Positions 15,514-23,806 of a DNA stretch of 64,000 bases are shown in pieces. The notes under the pieces were generated by a model. It was not told where the DNA came from. It worked only from the letters and a program-made list of their open reading frames with translations, and did not search any database. The stretch comes from Streptomyces sp. CNH099 (lineage in GTDB: Bacteria > Actinomycetota > Actinomycetes > Streptomycetales > Streptomycetaceae), in NCBI GenBank assembly GCA_000514715.1, contig AZWL01000011.1, positions 36,505 to 100,504 on the forward strand, written 5' to 3'. The position numbers were made by a program, and so were the translations under genes. Within the stretch, counting starts at the first letter, position 1; each line of letters starts with the position of its first letter.

Positions 15514-16434
15514 TCAGTCCTGGCCCGTGAGCTGGAGGTAGACGTCCTCCAGGCTGGCCGTGCGGGTACGCACCCCGTGCAGCCCCGCGGCCTTCTCCAC
15601 CGCGGCCAGCACCGGCCCGGCGTCCTCGGTGCGCAGCACCAGGGCGTCGGACTCGCGGGTGACCTCGGTGACGCCGGGCAGCACCCGGGCGTCCTCCTCG
15701 CTCAGCCGCTCGGCGGGCACCAGCAGCCACACCGCGGAGCCGCCGCGCGCGACGAGCCGTCCCGGGGTGTCCAGGGCGGTGACCCGGCCGTGGTTGACGA
15801 TCGCGACGCGGTCGCACAGCGCCTCGGCCTCGTCCAGGTGGTGGGTGGTGTAGACGATGGTGCGGCCGGCCCGCTTCAGGTCCCGCAGCACCTCCCACAG
15901 CGCCCGCCGGGCCTGCGGGTCGAGCGCGGCGGTCGGCTCGTCCAGGAAGATCAGCTCCGGCCCGTGCACGAGCGCCGAGGCGATCGCGAGGCGCTGCCGC
16001 TGCCCGCCGGACAGGTTCTCCACCCGTACGCCCGCCTGCTCGGTGAGGCCGACGAGGGCCAGCGTGCGGTCGGCGGCGGCGCGTTCGGCCTTGTAGAGCG
16101 CGGCCATGGTCCTCAGGTGCTCGTACGCGGTGAGCCGGACGAAGAACGCCGAACTCTGCGTCTGCACGCCCAGCCGCGGCAGCAGCTCCGGGTCCCGGGG
16201 CCAGGGCCGCCGGCCCAGCACCTCGACCGTGCCGCCGTCGGCCTCCCGCAGCCCCTCCATGATCTCGATCAGCGTGGTCTTGCCCGCGCCGTTGGGGCCG
16301 AGGAGGCCGAAGAACTCGCCGCGCCGGACCGTGAACGAGACCTCGTCCACCGCCCGCACGTCGCCGTAGCTCTTGCGCACCGCCGCCAGGCGGACGGCCG
16401 GGGGCTGCCCGGCGGGGTCGTCGGTGTCGGTCAC
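15514..16434 (-). CDS. ABC transporter ATP-binding protein
   Basis: This is an ATPase subunit (about 306 residues from GTG) with Walker A GPNGAGKTT, Q-loop VQTQSS, signature LSGGQRQRLAIASAL, Walker B LIFLDEPTAALDP and switch His in TTHHLDEAE, plus a C-terminal extension of the drug/peptide exporter type. The GTG at 16434 has an ideal ribosome binding site (AAGGAG, six bases away). An in-frame ATG at 16473 lacks one, although it lies five bases from the preceding stop and is an alternative. With the downstream permease it forms the cluster's exporter. Confidence 0.92.
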   Translation of the reverse strand: MTDTDDPAGQPPAVRLAAVRKSYGDVRAVDEVSFTVRRGEFFGLLGPNGAGKTTLIEIMEGLREADGGTVEVLGRRPWPRDPELLPRLGVQTQSSAFFVRLTAYEHLRTMAALYKAERAAADRTLALVGLTEQAGVRVENLSGGQRQRLAIASALVHGPELIFLDEPTAALDPQARRALWEVLRDLKRAGRTIVYTTHHLDEAEALCDRVAIVNHGRVTALDTPGRLVARGGSAVWLLVPAERLSEEDARVLPGVTEVTRESDALVLRTEDAGPVLAAVEKAAGLHGVRTRTASLEDVYLQLTGQD

Positions 16435-16477
16435 GGAGGTCTCCTTCGCGGGTTCTGCGGGAGCGTGGGTCATCGGC

Positions 16478-17626
16478 CTACGCCGCCAGCACCACGGCGC
16501 GGACCAGCAGCACCAGCACCACCGCCAGTGCCGCGACCGTCAGCGCCGTGCCGGCCGCGTAGCCGAGGTAGGCGGCGCGGGCGCGGCGCGGGTACGCGGC
16601 GGCGTCCGGGGAGCGGCGCAGCGCCAGGGAGAGGTAGGTGCGGCTGGACTCGACGAGCCGCAGCCCGCCGAGGAGCTGGCAGGCGATGGTGTACCCGTCG
16701 AGCGGCGGCAGCGGCACGAGCATCGCCGCGGCCTGCAGCACGCCGAGGAACAGCAGCCCGGCGAGGCCGTCGCGGGTCGGGCCGTCGGGGGCGAGCAGCC
16801 ACCAGCAGCAGAACGGCAGCAGGAACAGCAGGTTGGCGACGGCCCCGGCGGCCGCGATCACGATGCGGTGCCGGCGGCCGGGGAGGAACATGTAGTCGTC
16901 GACGGTGCAGTACATGATCACCACGGGCAGCCGCCAGCGGAGCCCGATCTCCCGGACCCGGCCGCCGTGGTGCCGCGCGGCGACGCCGTGCGCCAGCTCG
17001 TGCAGCGCGGTGGACAGCCACAGCGCGGTGGCCACGGCCGCCAGCAGCACCGGCTGGGTGAACACGGCGGCGGCGCCGTCGATCAGCTCGCCCGGGTGCA
17101 GGGCGAGCACCAGCAGCATCGCGCCGAGCGCCGCCAGCAGCACGGTGCCCCAGACCGGGCCGAGGAGGAAGCCGGTGGCGCGGTGCAGCCGGCCGGCGGT
17201 GCCGTGGGCGTCGGCGACGAGCCGTACGCTGCCGGCGAGCAGGCCCCGGGCCGGCGCCGGCCCGGCGGCACCCTCCGCGCCCTCGGGGCGCTCGGAGCCC
17301 TCGGGGCGCTCCGGGCGCTCCGGGCGCGGGGCGCCGTCGAGCAGGCCGCGGCCGCCGAGGAGCTGGAAGAGCCGGCCCCAGTGCGCGTCGCCGAGCCGCT
17401 TGCCGAAGGCGGCCGCGTACTCGCCGCCCAGCTCCGCGACCGTACGCGAGCCGTCCATCCGTACCATCAGGAACCGCTCGCGCGGCCCCACCTCGAAGGA
17501 CTGCCCGGTGGCGGTGTCCTTGACCAGGTGCACGGTACGGGGCCCGTGCAGCAGCGCGTCGCTGACGAGCACCCCGGGGCGCAGCCGGGGCTGGTGGGCG
17601 GCCAGCGCCTCCCTGGTGCTGCTCAC
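16478..17626 (-). CDS. M50-type membrane zinc protease with PqqD-like N-terminus
   Basis: This 382-residue protein starts at a GTG overlapping the upstream stop (GTGA). Residues ~10-95 resemble a PqqD-like winged domain (TVHLVKDTATGQSFEVGPRE, then RFLMVRMDGSRTVAELGGEY). A repetitive Pro/Glu/Arg linker (PERPERPEGSERPEGAEG) follows. The rest is a polytopic membrane region with the zinc motif HELAH in STALHELAHGVAARHHG and a second site PLPPLDGYT, as in site-2 proteases. PqqD-like domains bind RiPP leaders, so leader removal or regulated processing at the membrane is the likely role. This is the only protease in the operon besides the separate M20 enzyme. Confidence 0.85.
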   Translation of the reverse strand: MSSTREALAAHQPRLRPGVLVSDALLHGPRTVHLVKDTATGQSFEVGPRERFLMVRMDGSRTVAELGGEYAAAFGKRLGDAHWGRLFQLLGGRGLLDGAPRPERPERPEGSERPEGAEGAAGPAPARGLLAGSVRLVADAHGTAGRLHRATGFLLGPVWGTVLLAALGAMLLVLALHPGELIDGAAAVFTQPVLLAAVATALWLSTALHELAHGVAARHHGGRVREIGLRWRLPVVIMYCTVDDYMFLPGRRHRIVIAAAGAVANLLFLLPFCCWWLLAPDGPTRDGLAGLLFLGVLQAAAMLVPLPPLDGYTIACQLLGGLRLVESSRTYLSLALRRSPDAAAYPRRARAAYLGYAAGTALTVAALAVVLVLLVRAVVLAA

Positions 17627-18723
17627 CGCACGCTCCCGGTGACCGGCTGCACCGGCTGGGGCCCGGCGGCCCGCGCGTGCAGCGCCCGGGCGAGCACGTG
17701 CGAGAGGTACGCCTCGTCCTGGATCGTCACGTGCAGCCGGTTGTTGGTCATGTGCATGTACGGGGACAGCAGCCGCTCCAGCGCCTCGTCGGGGTCGTCG
17801 ACCGGCTCGTCCTTCGTGCCGTCCCAGGACCGGAAGACCAGCTCGCCCCGCTCGGCCAGCGCCACCACCCGGCCGCGCAGCTCCCGGCAGTGCTCCGCCC
17901 AGCGGGCCAGCAGCGCCGGCAGCGTGCCCTCGCCCGCGGCGGCGGCGCGGATGCGGCCGTGCCAGGTGAGCAGCCCGGGGGCGACCTCGTCGGCCTTGCG
18001 CTCGTACTCGGCGCTGCCGATGAAGCCGGTGTCGGGGAACGCGCGATGCCAGAAGGTGTAGTAGCGGTCGAGGAAGTCCGCGAGCCGGTCGTCCGCGGGC
18101 AGGAAGGCGGTCGACATGATCAGCATGAGCTGCGCGGACGTGCCGAGCAGCACGGTGCGCAGGTGCAGGTTCTTGTCGCGCAGCGCGTCGCACACCAGCT
18201 CGCTGGAGCGGACGAAGTGCCACTCGGCGAGCGCCACGCCGGCCGGGCCGCCGTACTTGCCGTACTCGGGCTCGTACGGCAGCCAGGCGCGGGAGTTGTT
18301 GGGGCGCAGGTTCATGCGGCCCTCGGGGTCGGTGTAGTCGACGCGGTCCTCGGGGCGGAACTCGATGTCGAAGAGCTGGTTGTAGAACTCGTTGAGGAAG
18401 CCGGAGTCGACCTGGTAGAGCGCGGGCCGCTCGGCGAGGAAGGCGTCGACGGCGCGCTCCGCGCGGGTCCGCACCTCCGCCTCCTTCCCAGGGGAGGAGG
18501 GAAGGAGGCGGAGGCGCACGTGGGGGCCTTCGAGCCAGTAGTTGATGAAGAACCAGCGGTGCAGGAGGCCGTCGTCCTGGAGTTCGCGGACGAGCGGGCG
18601 GACGCACTGGAGCAGCAGGGGGACGGGGTTGGCGGCGTAGTAGATGTGCAGGGCCTGCCAGGCGCCGGTGGCGGCGGCCTCGGCGGCGGCGGCCTCGGCG
18701 GCGGGTGCGGGCTGGTCGGTCAC
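17623..18723 (-). CDS. Thiopeptide-type SpaB_C protein: LanB elimination half
   Basis: This 366-residue stand-alone C-terminal LanB domain starts at a GTG overlapping the dehydratase stop. Conserved features include WFFINYWLEGPHVRLRL, YEPEYGKYGGPAGVALAEWH and YMHMTNNRLHVTIQDEAYLS near the end, all typical of SpaB_C proteins. In split class I systems this enzyme eliminates glutamate from glutamylated Ser/Thr to give Dha/Dhb. Pyridine synthases of thiopeptides share the fold, but as the only SpaB_C protein here, next to a LanB N-half that needs an eliminase, it is most simply the eliminase. A 16-bp hairpin lies inside its coding sequence. Confidence 0.88.
   Translation of the reverse strand: MTDQPAPAAEAAAAEAAATGAWQALHIYYAANPVPLLLQCVRPLVRELQDDGLLHRWFFINYWLEGPHVRLRLLPSSPGKEAEVRTRAERAVDAFLAERPALYQVDSGFLNEFYNQLFDIEFRPEDRVDYTDPEGRMNLRPNNSRAWLPYEPEYGKYGGPAGVALAEWHFVRSSELVCDALRDKNLHLRTVLLGTSAQLMLIMSTAFLPADDRLADFLDRYYTFWHRAFPDTGFIGSAEYERKADEVAPGLLTWHGRIRAAAAGEGTLPALLARWAEHCRELRGRVVALAERGELVFRSWDGTKDEPVDDPDEALERLLSPYMHMTNNRLHVTIQDEAYLSHVLARALHARAAGPQPVQPVTGSVR
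18474..18514. repeat. Perfect 16-bp inverted repeat inside SpaB_C gene
   Basis: Arms CCTCCGCCTCCTTCCC (18474-18489) and its complement (18499-18514) flank a 9-nt loop. It lies within the coding sequence, at the segment LLPSSPGKEAEV, directly after the conserved HVRLRL strand. Confidence 0.85.
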
Positions 18724-21700
18724 GGGGTCTCCCCTTCCGCGGTGGCCGCCGCGGGGGCCGTCTCCACGGCCAGCTCCACGACGTGGCCGCCGTGCTCGGT
18801 CGTCAGGTACGGGCCGTCCTCGTCGGGCAGCGCCTCGCGGAACGTCACGCGCGCCGCGTCGCTGCGCAGCAGGCCCTCGAAGGCCAGCAGCGACAGCGGG
18901 CTGTCGAAGTCGACGTACTGCGGCTTGGCGCCGGTCGCGCCGCGCGCCGCGTCGTCCTTGACCATGGCGTACACCCGGGCGGGCAGCCCGTGCCGGCGGC
19001 GCCAGCGGTGCCAGGCCAGCAGCCAGCCGCCGTCCCCGGTGCCGGCGGCGCGGGGCGGCAGGGCGGTGGCGGGGGCGCGCCAGGAGCGGCGGGCGAGGAC
19101 GAGGCGGCCGTGGCGTACCCGCGGGCGGTGGGTGACGCCGTCGTCCGGCTCGCCCTCGGGGACGCCGGCCCAGACGTCGACCGGGGACATCGAGGTCGGC
19201 GAGAGCAGGAGCAGGGTGCGCGGGATCTCGGGGAGTGCCAGCGGCACGAGGTAGCCGAGGTAGACCGGCACCACCTCGCGGCCGAGCCGGGCGGAGCGCA
19301 GCACCAGCCGGTCGGTCGCGGGGTCGTGCTCCAGGCTGAGGTCGTCCAGCGCAATGCGGTTCTCCGGCGGCACGGAACTGGTCTCGCCGGGGCAGACGAT
19401 CTCGTAGTCGGTCAGGCGGCCGTGCAGGTTGAGGTTGCTGGTCACGGGGCCGCCGGTGACCTCGGCGAAGACGGCGCCGGGCGGCTGGAGTTCGCGGGCC
19501 CGGGCGCGCAGCCCGGCGGAGAGGCCGCGGTCGGCGGTGCCCGGTTCTCCGGGGATGCCGGCGGGGTCGGGGGCGTCGGGGGTGCCGTCGAAGCAGTGGG
19601 TGAAGCGGCTGAACGGGAAGTGCAGCCCGCCGTACGAGCGGTTGAGCACCACCAGCGGCTCGGACCCGGCGAGCTGCACGTGGTGGCTGTGCAGCGCCGG
19701 CTCCGCCGGCAGCGCCGCGAGCCGGTCGGCGACGGCGTCGAACAGGTCGGCGCCGAGGACGAGTTCGGCGCCGGTGCCGGTGCGCTCGCGCTCGGCCCAG
19801 CGGTCCCGTACCCCGGCGTGGAACGCGCGCCGCGCGTCGTCCAGCGCCCGCAGCTGCGGCAGCCCGAGCCAGTTCTCCTCCGGTACGTACTCCCCCTGCG
19901 CGTCGAACGGCGTGCGCCGCGAGGTGAACGACAGGTACTGGTCGAAGAAGTCCTCGTGGAAGTCGTGGATCAGCTTCAGCAGGTCCGTGCAGCGCCCGCC
20001 GGTGCCGTAGCGGGCGAGGAAGAAGCCGCGCAGCGTCAGCCGCTGCGGCAGCGTCAGGTCGAACGCGGGCAGCACCCGCTCCACCGCCGCCAGCGGCCCG
20101 GCCAGCGCGTCCACCAGCCCGACGGGCGCGGCGGCCGCGCCGGGCGCACCGGGCGCGGCCGGTCCGGTGCCGCGGGCCGTGGCCGTCACCTCCGGCGCCG
20201 TCGTGTCCTCGTACAGCACCGTGCGCGGCACCCGGGGCTGCGCCACGCCCAGCTCCCGCTGGATGTCCGCCAGCCCCCGGCGCAGCCCGCCCAGCAGCTC
20301 CCGCCGCTCCGCGGGCGACGCGGCGGGGTAGCGGGCCAGCAGGTCCGCCGGGCCCTCCAGCGCGGCGGCCACGTCGTCGGCCCACGGCCGGTCGAGACCG
20401 CGCAGTGCCCGCTGGAACGCGCGCAGCGGGTCGGTGTCGTGGGCGCCGAGGTCGAGGCAGGGCACCCGGACCATGCCGACGTCGAGCAGGGCGGACAGGT
20501 ACTTCTCGACGGCCTCGCGGTCGGCGTCCAGGTCGGCGCCGAGCCAGTCGGCCAGCTCCCCGTAGCGGACGGTCTCCCGCTTCTCCAGCAGCCCGAGCAT
20601 CCGCTCCAGCACGCCGCTGCGGCGCAGGAAGAACAGCTGGTCCTTGACGGTGTCGAAGGTGACCGCGGTGTCGTCGTCGCCCGCGGTCACCCAGCGGCGC
20701 ACGTAGCGCACCCGGTCCTCGTCGCGGCCCCAGCCGGGCGCGGGCGCGACGGGGAGGTCGGCGCGGCGGCGGGGGTCGGCGAGGACGGCGGCGGCGAGGC
20801 GGCCGACGGCGAGGACGTTGAGGCGGGGGTGGCTGCGGGGGGTGTACGGGCCGGTGATGCGCAGCGCGGCGGGGTCGCCGGCCCCTTCGCCGGCGGGGGC
20901 CCCTTCGCCGGCGGGGGCGGCGTCCGTGAGCCGGCCCAGGGCGACGGAGGTGAAGGCGGCGAACGGGCTCGTCTTGCACGCCGTGCGGTAGAGGTACGCG
21001 AGCAGCGAACGCTCCACCTTCCGCGTCCGCTTGTCGGTCCGCGCCGGGTCCGAGCCGGCGAAGGCGTCCAGCTGCGCGTCGAGCACCGGCGAGGCCAGCA
21101 GCACGCCGCCGCGCAGCCGGTCCTCGTCCAGGGTGGCCCGCAGCGCGCCGCGGGTGCGCAGCAGTTCTGCGGTCAGCAGCTCCTCGCCGGCCGCCAGGTC
21201 CTCGTCCAGCCGGGTCCGCAGCTCCAGCCAGCCGCGCAGCGGCTCGGCCACCTGCGGAGCGAGGCCGGCGACCAGCGCGAGCGCGGCCCGGGGGTCGGCG
21301 GGCCGGCGCCCGTTGAACACCTCCCGGCGCAGCCGCAGCAGGTCGCGTCGCACCCGCTCGTCGTCGCGGCCGGCGACGAGGTCGTACAGCCGGTCGCCGA
21401 GCGGCCCGGCGATGTCGCCGAGCCGGGCCTCGGCGGCGAGCACGCCGTCCGCCCAGTCGCGTACGGCCGGTGAGCGCAGGGCGCGCACGGCGTCGGCGGG
21501 CATGCCGGCGATACGGGCGAGAAAGCGCGGCCCCAGCGCGGCACCGCCTGCGGCGGACGCGCCGGAGGGCCGGGCGGCGGCGGGCAGCGCGCCCTCGCCT
21601 GCCGCGGGCCCGCCCGTGGACCGGATGTCAGCGGGCGCCGCACCGCCGCCCGGCGCGGGCACACCCGCAGCCCGGGCACCGGCCGACAGCGCACCCTCAC

Positions 21701-21932
21701 CCGCGACGGACACGCCGGAGCGCCGGGGCACAGCGGGCGGTACGCCCTCGCCCACGGCGGGCCCGGCGTCGGGCCCCGCGGCAGCGCCTTCCGCGGGCGG
21801 GCCCGCGGGCCCGGCATCGGGCGACGGTGCGTCGTCGGGCCGTGCGTCCTCCGGCCGCCGCACGCCCTCGGCGGCCTCCGCGGCCTCCGCGGCGGGAGCC
21901 GATTCCGTCGTCATCCCCGTGGTCCCCGTCAT
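18720..21932 (-). CDS. LanB N-terminal half: glutamylating lantibiotic dehydratase
   Basis: This 1070-residue Lant_dehydr_N protein uses glutamyl-tRNA to glutamylate Ser/Thr of the precursor. About 130 N-terminal residues are an Ala/Pro/Gly-rich, probably disordered extension. The conserved fold starts near GPRFLARIAGMPADAVRALR and contains the diagnostic block KVERSLLAYLYRTACKTSPF, then AAFTSVALGRL. It ends with the typical RRRHGLPARVYAMVKDD...KPQYVDFDSPL segment, so the elimination domain is absent and is supplied by the next, overlapping gene. The ATG at 21932 lies ten bases after the dehydrogenase stop, with GAGGGGG as binding site; MTTESAP six codons in is an alternative. Confidence 0.93.
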   Translation of the reverse strand: MTGTTGMTTESAPAAEAAEAAEGVRRPEDARPDDAPSPDAGPAGPPAEGAAAGPDAGPAVGEGVPPAVPRRSGVSVAGEGALSAGARAAGVPAPGGGAAPADIRSTGGPAAGEGALPAAARPSGASAAGGAALGPRFLARIAGMPADAVRALRSPAVRDWADGVLAAEARLGDIAGPLGDRLYDLVAGRDDERVRRDLLRLRREVFNGRRPADPRAALALVAGLAPQVAEPLRGWLELRTRLDEDLAAGEELLTAELLRTRGALRATLDEDRLRGGVLLASPVLDAQLDAFAGSDPARTDKRTRKVERSLLAYLYRTACKTSPFAAFTSVALGRLTDAAPAGEGAPAGEGAGDPAALRITGPYTPRSHPRLNVLAVGRLAAAVLADPRRRADLPVAPAPGWGRDEDRVRYVRRWVTAGDDDTAVTFDTVKDQLFFLRRSGVLERMLGLLEKRETVRYGELADWLGADLDADREAVEKYLSALLDVGMVRVPCLDLGAHDTDPLRAFQRALRGLDRPWADDVAAALEGPADLLARYPAASPAERRELLGGLRRGLADIQRELGVAQPRVPRTVLYEDTTAPEVTATARGTGPAAPGAPGAAAAPVGLVDALAGPLAAVERVLPAFDLTLPQRLTLRGFFLARYGTGGRCTDLLKLIHDFHEDFFDQYLSFTSRRTPFDAQGEYVPEENWLGLPQLRALDDARRAFHAGVRDRWAERERTGTGAELVLGADLFDAVADRLAALPAEPALHSHHVQLAGSEPLVVLNRSYGGLHFPFSRFTHCFDGTPDAPDPAGIPGEPGTADRGLSAGLRARARELQPPGAVFAEVTGGPVTSNLNLHGRLTDYEIVCPGETSSVPPENRIALDDLSLEHDPATDRLVLRSARLGREVVPVYLGYLVPLALPEIPRTLLLLSPTSMSPVDVWAGVPEGEPDDGVTHRPRVRHGRLVLARRSWRAPATALPPRAAGTGDGGWLLAWHRWRRRHGLPARVYAMVKDDAARGATGAKPQYVDFDSPLSLLAFEGLLRSDAARVTFREALPDEDGPYLTTEHGGHVVELAVETAPAAATAEGETP

Positions 21933-21942
21933 CCCCGCCCCC

Positions 21943-23724
21943 TCAGGCGATCTCGAAGCGGTAGTCGGACGCGCCGCGCCGCTCGTGGCCCAGCATCATG
22001 ATCAGCAACGGCATCTCGTCCGTCTCCCCCAGCTCGAACCGCTCCCGGTACGCGATGTTGTCGAACCCCAGCGCCACCCCGCAGCCGACGTCGAGCGCCG
22101 CCGCGGCGGTGTACGTGGCCTGGGCGACGCCGCCGATCAGCGCGTTGACCAGGCGGTAGCCGCGGTCGCCGACCGCGTCCAGCACGCTGTGCGTGCGGAC
22201 GGTCGGCACGACGACCGCGCCGGCCTGCTCCAGGTTGTAGTTCGCGAGGAAGTAGTTCTCCTGGAGGAAAGCGCCCGGCGGCTCCCCCGAGACCCGGCGC
22301 AGTGCGCCGGGCTCGCCGCCGGGCAGGTACTCGTACGTGCCCGGGGCCACCCCGGCCACGTGGTTCACCAGCGCGTACAGCTTCACCAGCCCGTCCGCGC
22401 CGGCCGCCGCCGCGTCCCCGCCGAGCCGCGCGCCGCCCGCGGCGGCGGCCAGGCAGGCCGTCAGGTGCCCGCCGGCCAGCGGCCGTTCGGCCGCGAACCG
22501 GCCGAAGCTGCTGCGCCGCGCGCGGAGCGCCGCGCGTACGTCGCGGGCCAGCGGCGCCGGCTCCGGCAGCACCGTCTCCGCCCGTCCGAGGGCGGGCGCG
22601 GCGGCCGCGGCGGCGGCCAGCGCGCCGGGCGCGGGGCGGGCGGCGGCGTCGGCGGCGGTGGCGCGCTGCATGGCGGTGAGCGCCTCGAAGTCGAGGACGG
22701 TACGGGAGCGTTCGACGTCCCGGTGGCGTACGGAGACCTCGGCCGGCGGGGCGGGCGCGGGTGCCGCGCGCGGCGCGGACGCGGGGGCCGGCCCGGGCCG
22801 CGCTGCCGCGCCGGTGCGGGCACCGCTGACCGCGACACCGTTCCCGGTCGCCGTGCGCGCTGCGCCGGAGCCGTCCCCGACGTCGTTCCCGGCCTCGGTT
22901 CCGTACGCGGGGCCCGTCCCCGCCCGCTCCCCTGGCCGCGCCGCGCACGCGTGCCCCGCCCACGGCAGCGGCACGACCGCGAAGATCCCCTCCTCCTCGC
23001 CCGCGACCCCCAGCAGCCGCGCCAGCCGCTCCTCGTCGAACCACAGCGCCGGCTCCAGCGCCGTCCCCCGCGCCCCGGCCCACGTCCGCCAGGTGCCCAG
23101 CAGCGCGCCCACGTCCATGCTCACGGCGTGGAAGGAGAAGCTGTTGTACTTGAAGGAGTTCTGCCAGTACTTCACGCCCAGCACCAGGAACTGGTCCGTC
23201 TCCGGCCCCGGCGCCCCCTCCCCCAGCGCCTCGCGCACCGCTCCCGAGACGTCGCCGGTCAGCAGCCGGCGCAGGGCGTGGTGGCGGGCGGAGTAGTAGT
23301 GCACGCCGGGCGGTACGGGCGCGGAGGCGCCGCTGACCCAGTAGACGGAGACGGGGTAGAGGCCGCCGCCGGAGGCGGTGCCGCGGGACCAGTTCGCGAG
23401 CGGGTAGAACGGCAGGGCGTTCAGGTCGGTGTTGGCCTGCACGCCGAGGCGCCGGCCCACCAGCCCGTACGAGTCCCGCAGCAGCCCGCCGAGGAGCCCG
23501 AGGTCGAACGCGGGCCCGGCGCCGTCCGCCGGGTGCAGCAGCCCCCGCTCGACGGTGGCGTTCGCCGGGTACGCGGGGCCGGCGGGCAGCGGCAGGCGGT
23601 CCGTGCCCGGGTAGTGCTTGGTCTTGCGCGGACCGTCCGCCCAGTCGGGCACGAAGTCCACCGGCTCCATCGGCACGCGGCCGCGATGCATGATCGCGGT
23701 CGCGTATCCGTGGGCGTATCCCAT
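21943..23724 (-). CDS. SagB-type FMN azoline dehydrogenase, tandem nitroreductase
   Basis: This 593-residue protein has two nitroreductase-like halves. The first contains SGGGLYPVSVYWV and the HYYSARHHALRRL segment; the second contains RRSSFGRFAAERPL, FLQENYFLANYNLEQAGAVV and LIGGVAQATYTAAAALDVG, matching SagB/ThcOx family FMN sites. An Ala/Pro/Gly-rich linker (residues ~265-330) joins them. It oxidises thiazolines and oxazolines made by the YcaO enzymes to aromatic azoles. The ATG at 23724 follows GAAGGAG. It sits between the first YcaO and the LanB N-half, 79 bp after the former. Confidence 0.92.
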   Translation of the reverse strand: MGYAHGYATAIMHRGRVPMEPVDFVPDWADGPRKTKHYPGTDRLPLPAGPAYPANATVERGLLHPADGAGPAFDLGLLGGLLRDSYGLVGRRLGVQANTDLNALPFYPLANWSRGTASGGGLYPVSVYWVSGASAPVPPGVHYYSARHHALRRLLTGDVSGAVREALGEGAPGPETDQFLVLGVKYWQNSFKYNSFSFHAVSMDVGALLGTWRTWAGARGTALEPALWFDEERLARLLGVAGEEEGIFAVVPLPWAGHACAARPGERAGTGPAYGTEAGNDVGDGSGAARTATGNGVAVSGARTGAAARPGPAPASAPRAAPAPAPPAEVSVRHRDVERSRTVLDFEALTAMQRATAADAAARPAPGALAAAAAAAPALGRAETVLPEPAPLARDVRAALRARRSSFGRFAAERPLAGGHLTACLAAAAGGARLGGDAAAAGADGLVKLYALVNHVAGVAPGTYEYLPGGEPGALRRVSGEPPGAFLQENYFLANYNLEQAGAVVVPTVRTHSVLDAVGDRGYRLVNALIGGVAQATYTAAAALDVGCGVALGFDNIAYRERFELGETDEMPLLIMMLGHERRGASDYRFEIA

Positions 23725-23770
23725 CGTCTGCTCCTTCTGCGGGTGGTGGCTTCGTGGGTCGGGCGGGTCA

Positions 23771-23806
23771 GGTGCGTCGGGTGCGTCGGGTGCGTCGGGT
23801 GCGTCA
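23771..23806. repeat. Four 9-bp tandem repeats spanning a stop codon
   Basis: Four units of GGTGCGTCG (the last ending TCA) lie at 23771-23806. The final three bases are the stop codon (TGA on the minus strand) of the upstream YcaO gene, so slippage here could lengthen or shift the gene end. Confidence 0.85.

Noticed and set aside
17623..18723. Pyridine synthase of a thiopeptide
   Set aside because: It is the only SpaB_C protein and the split LanB needs an eliminase. The possibility is kept open in the findings but not annotated.
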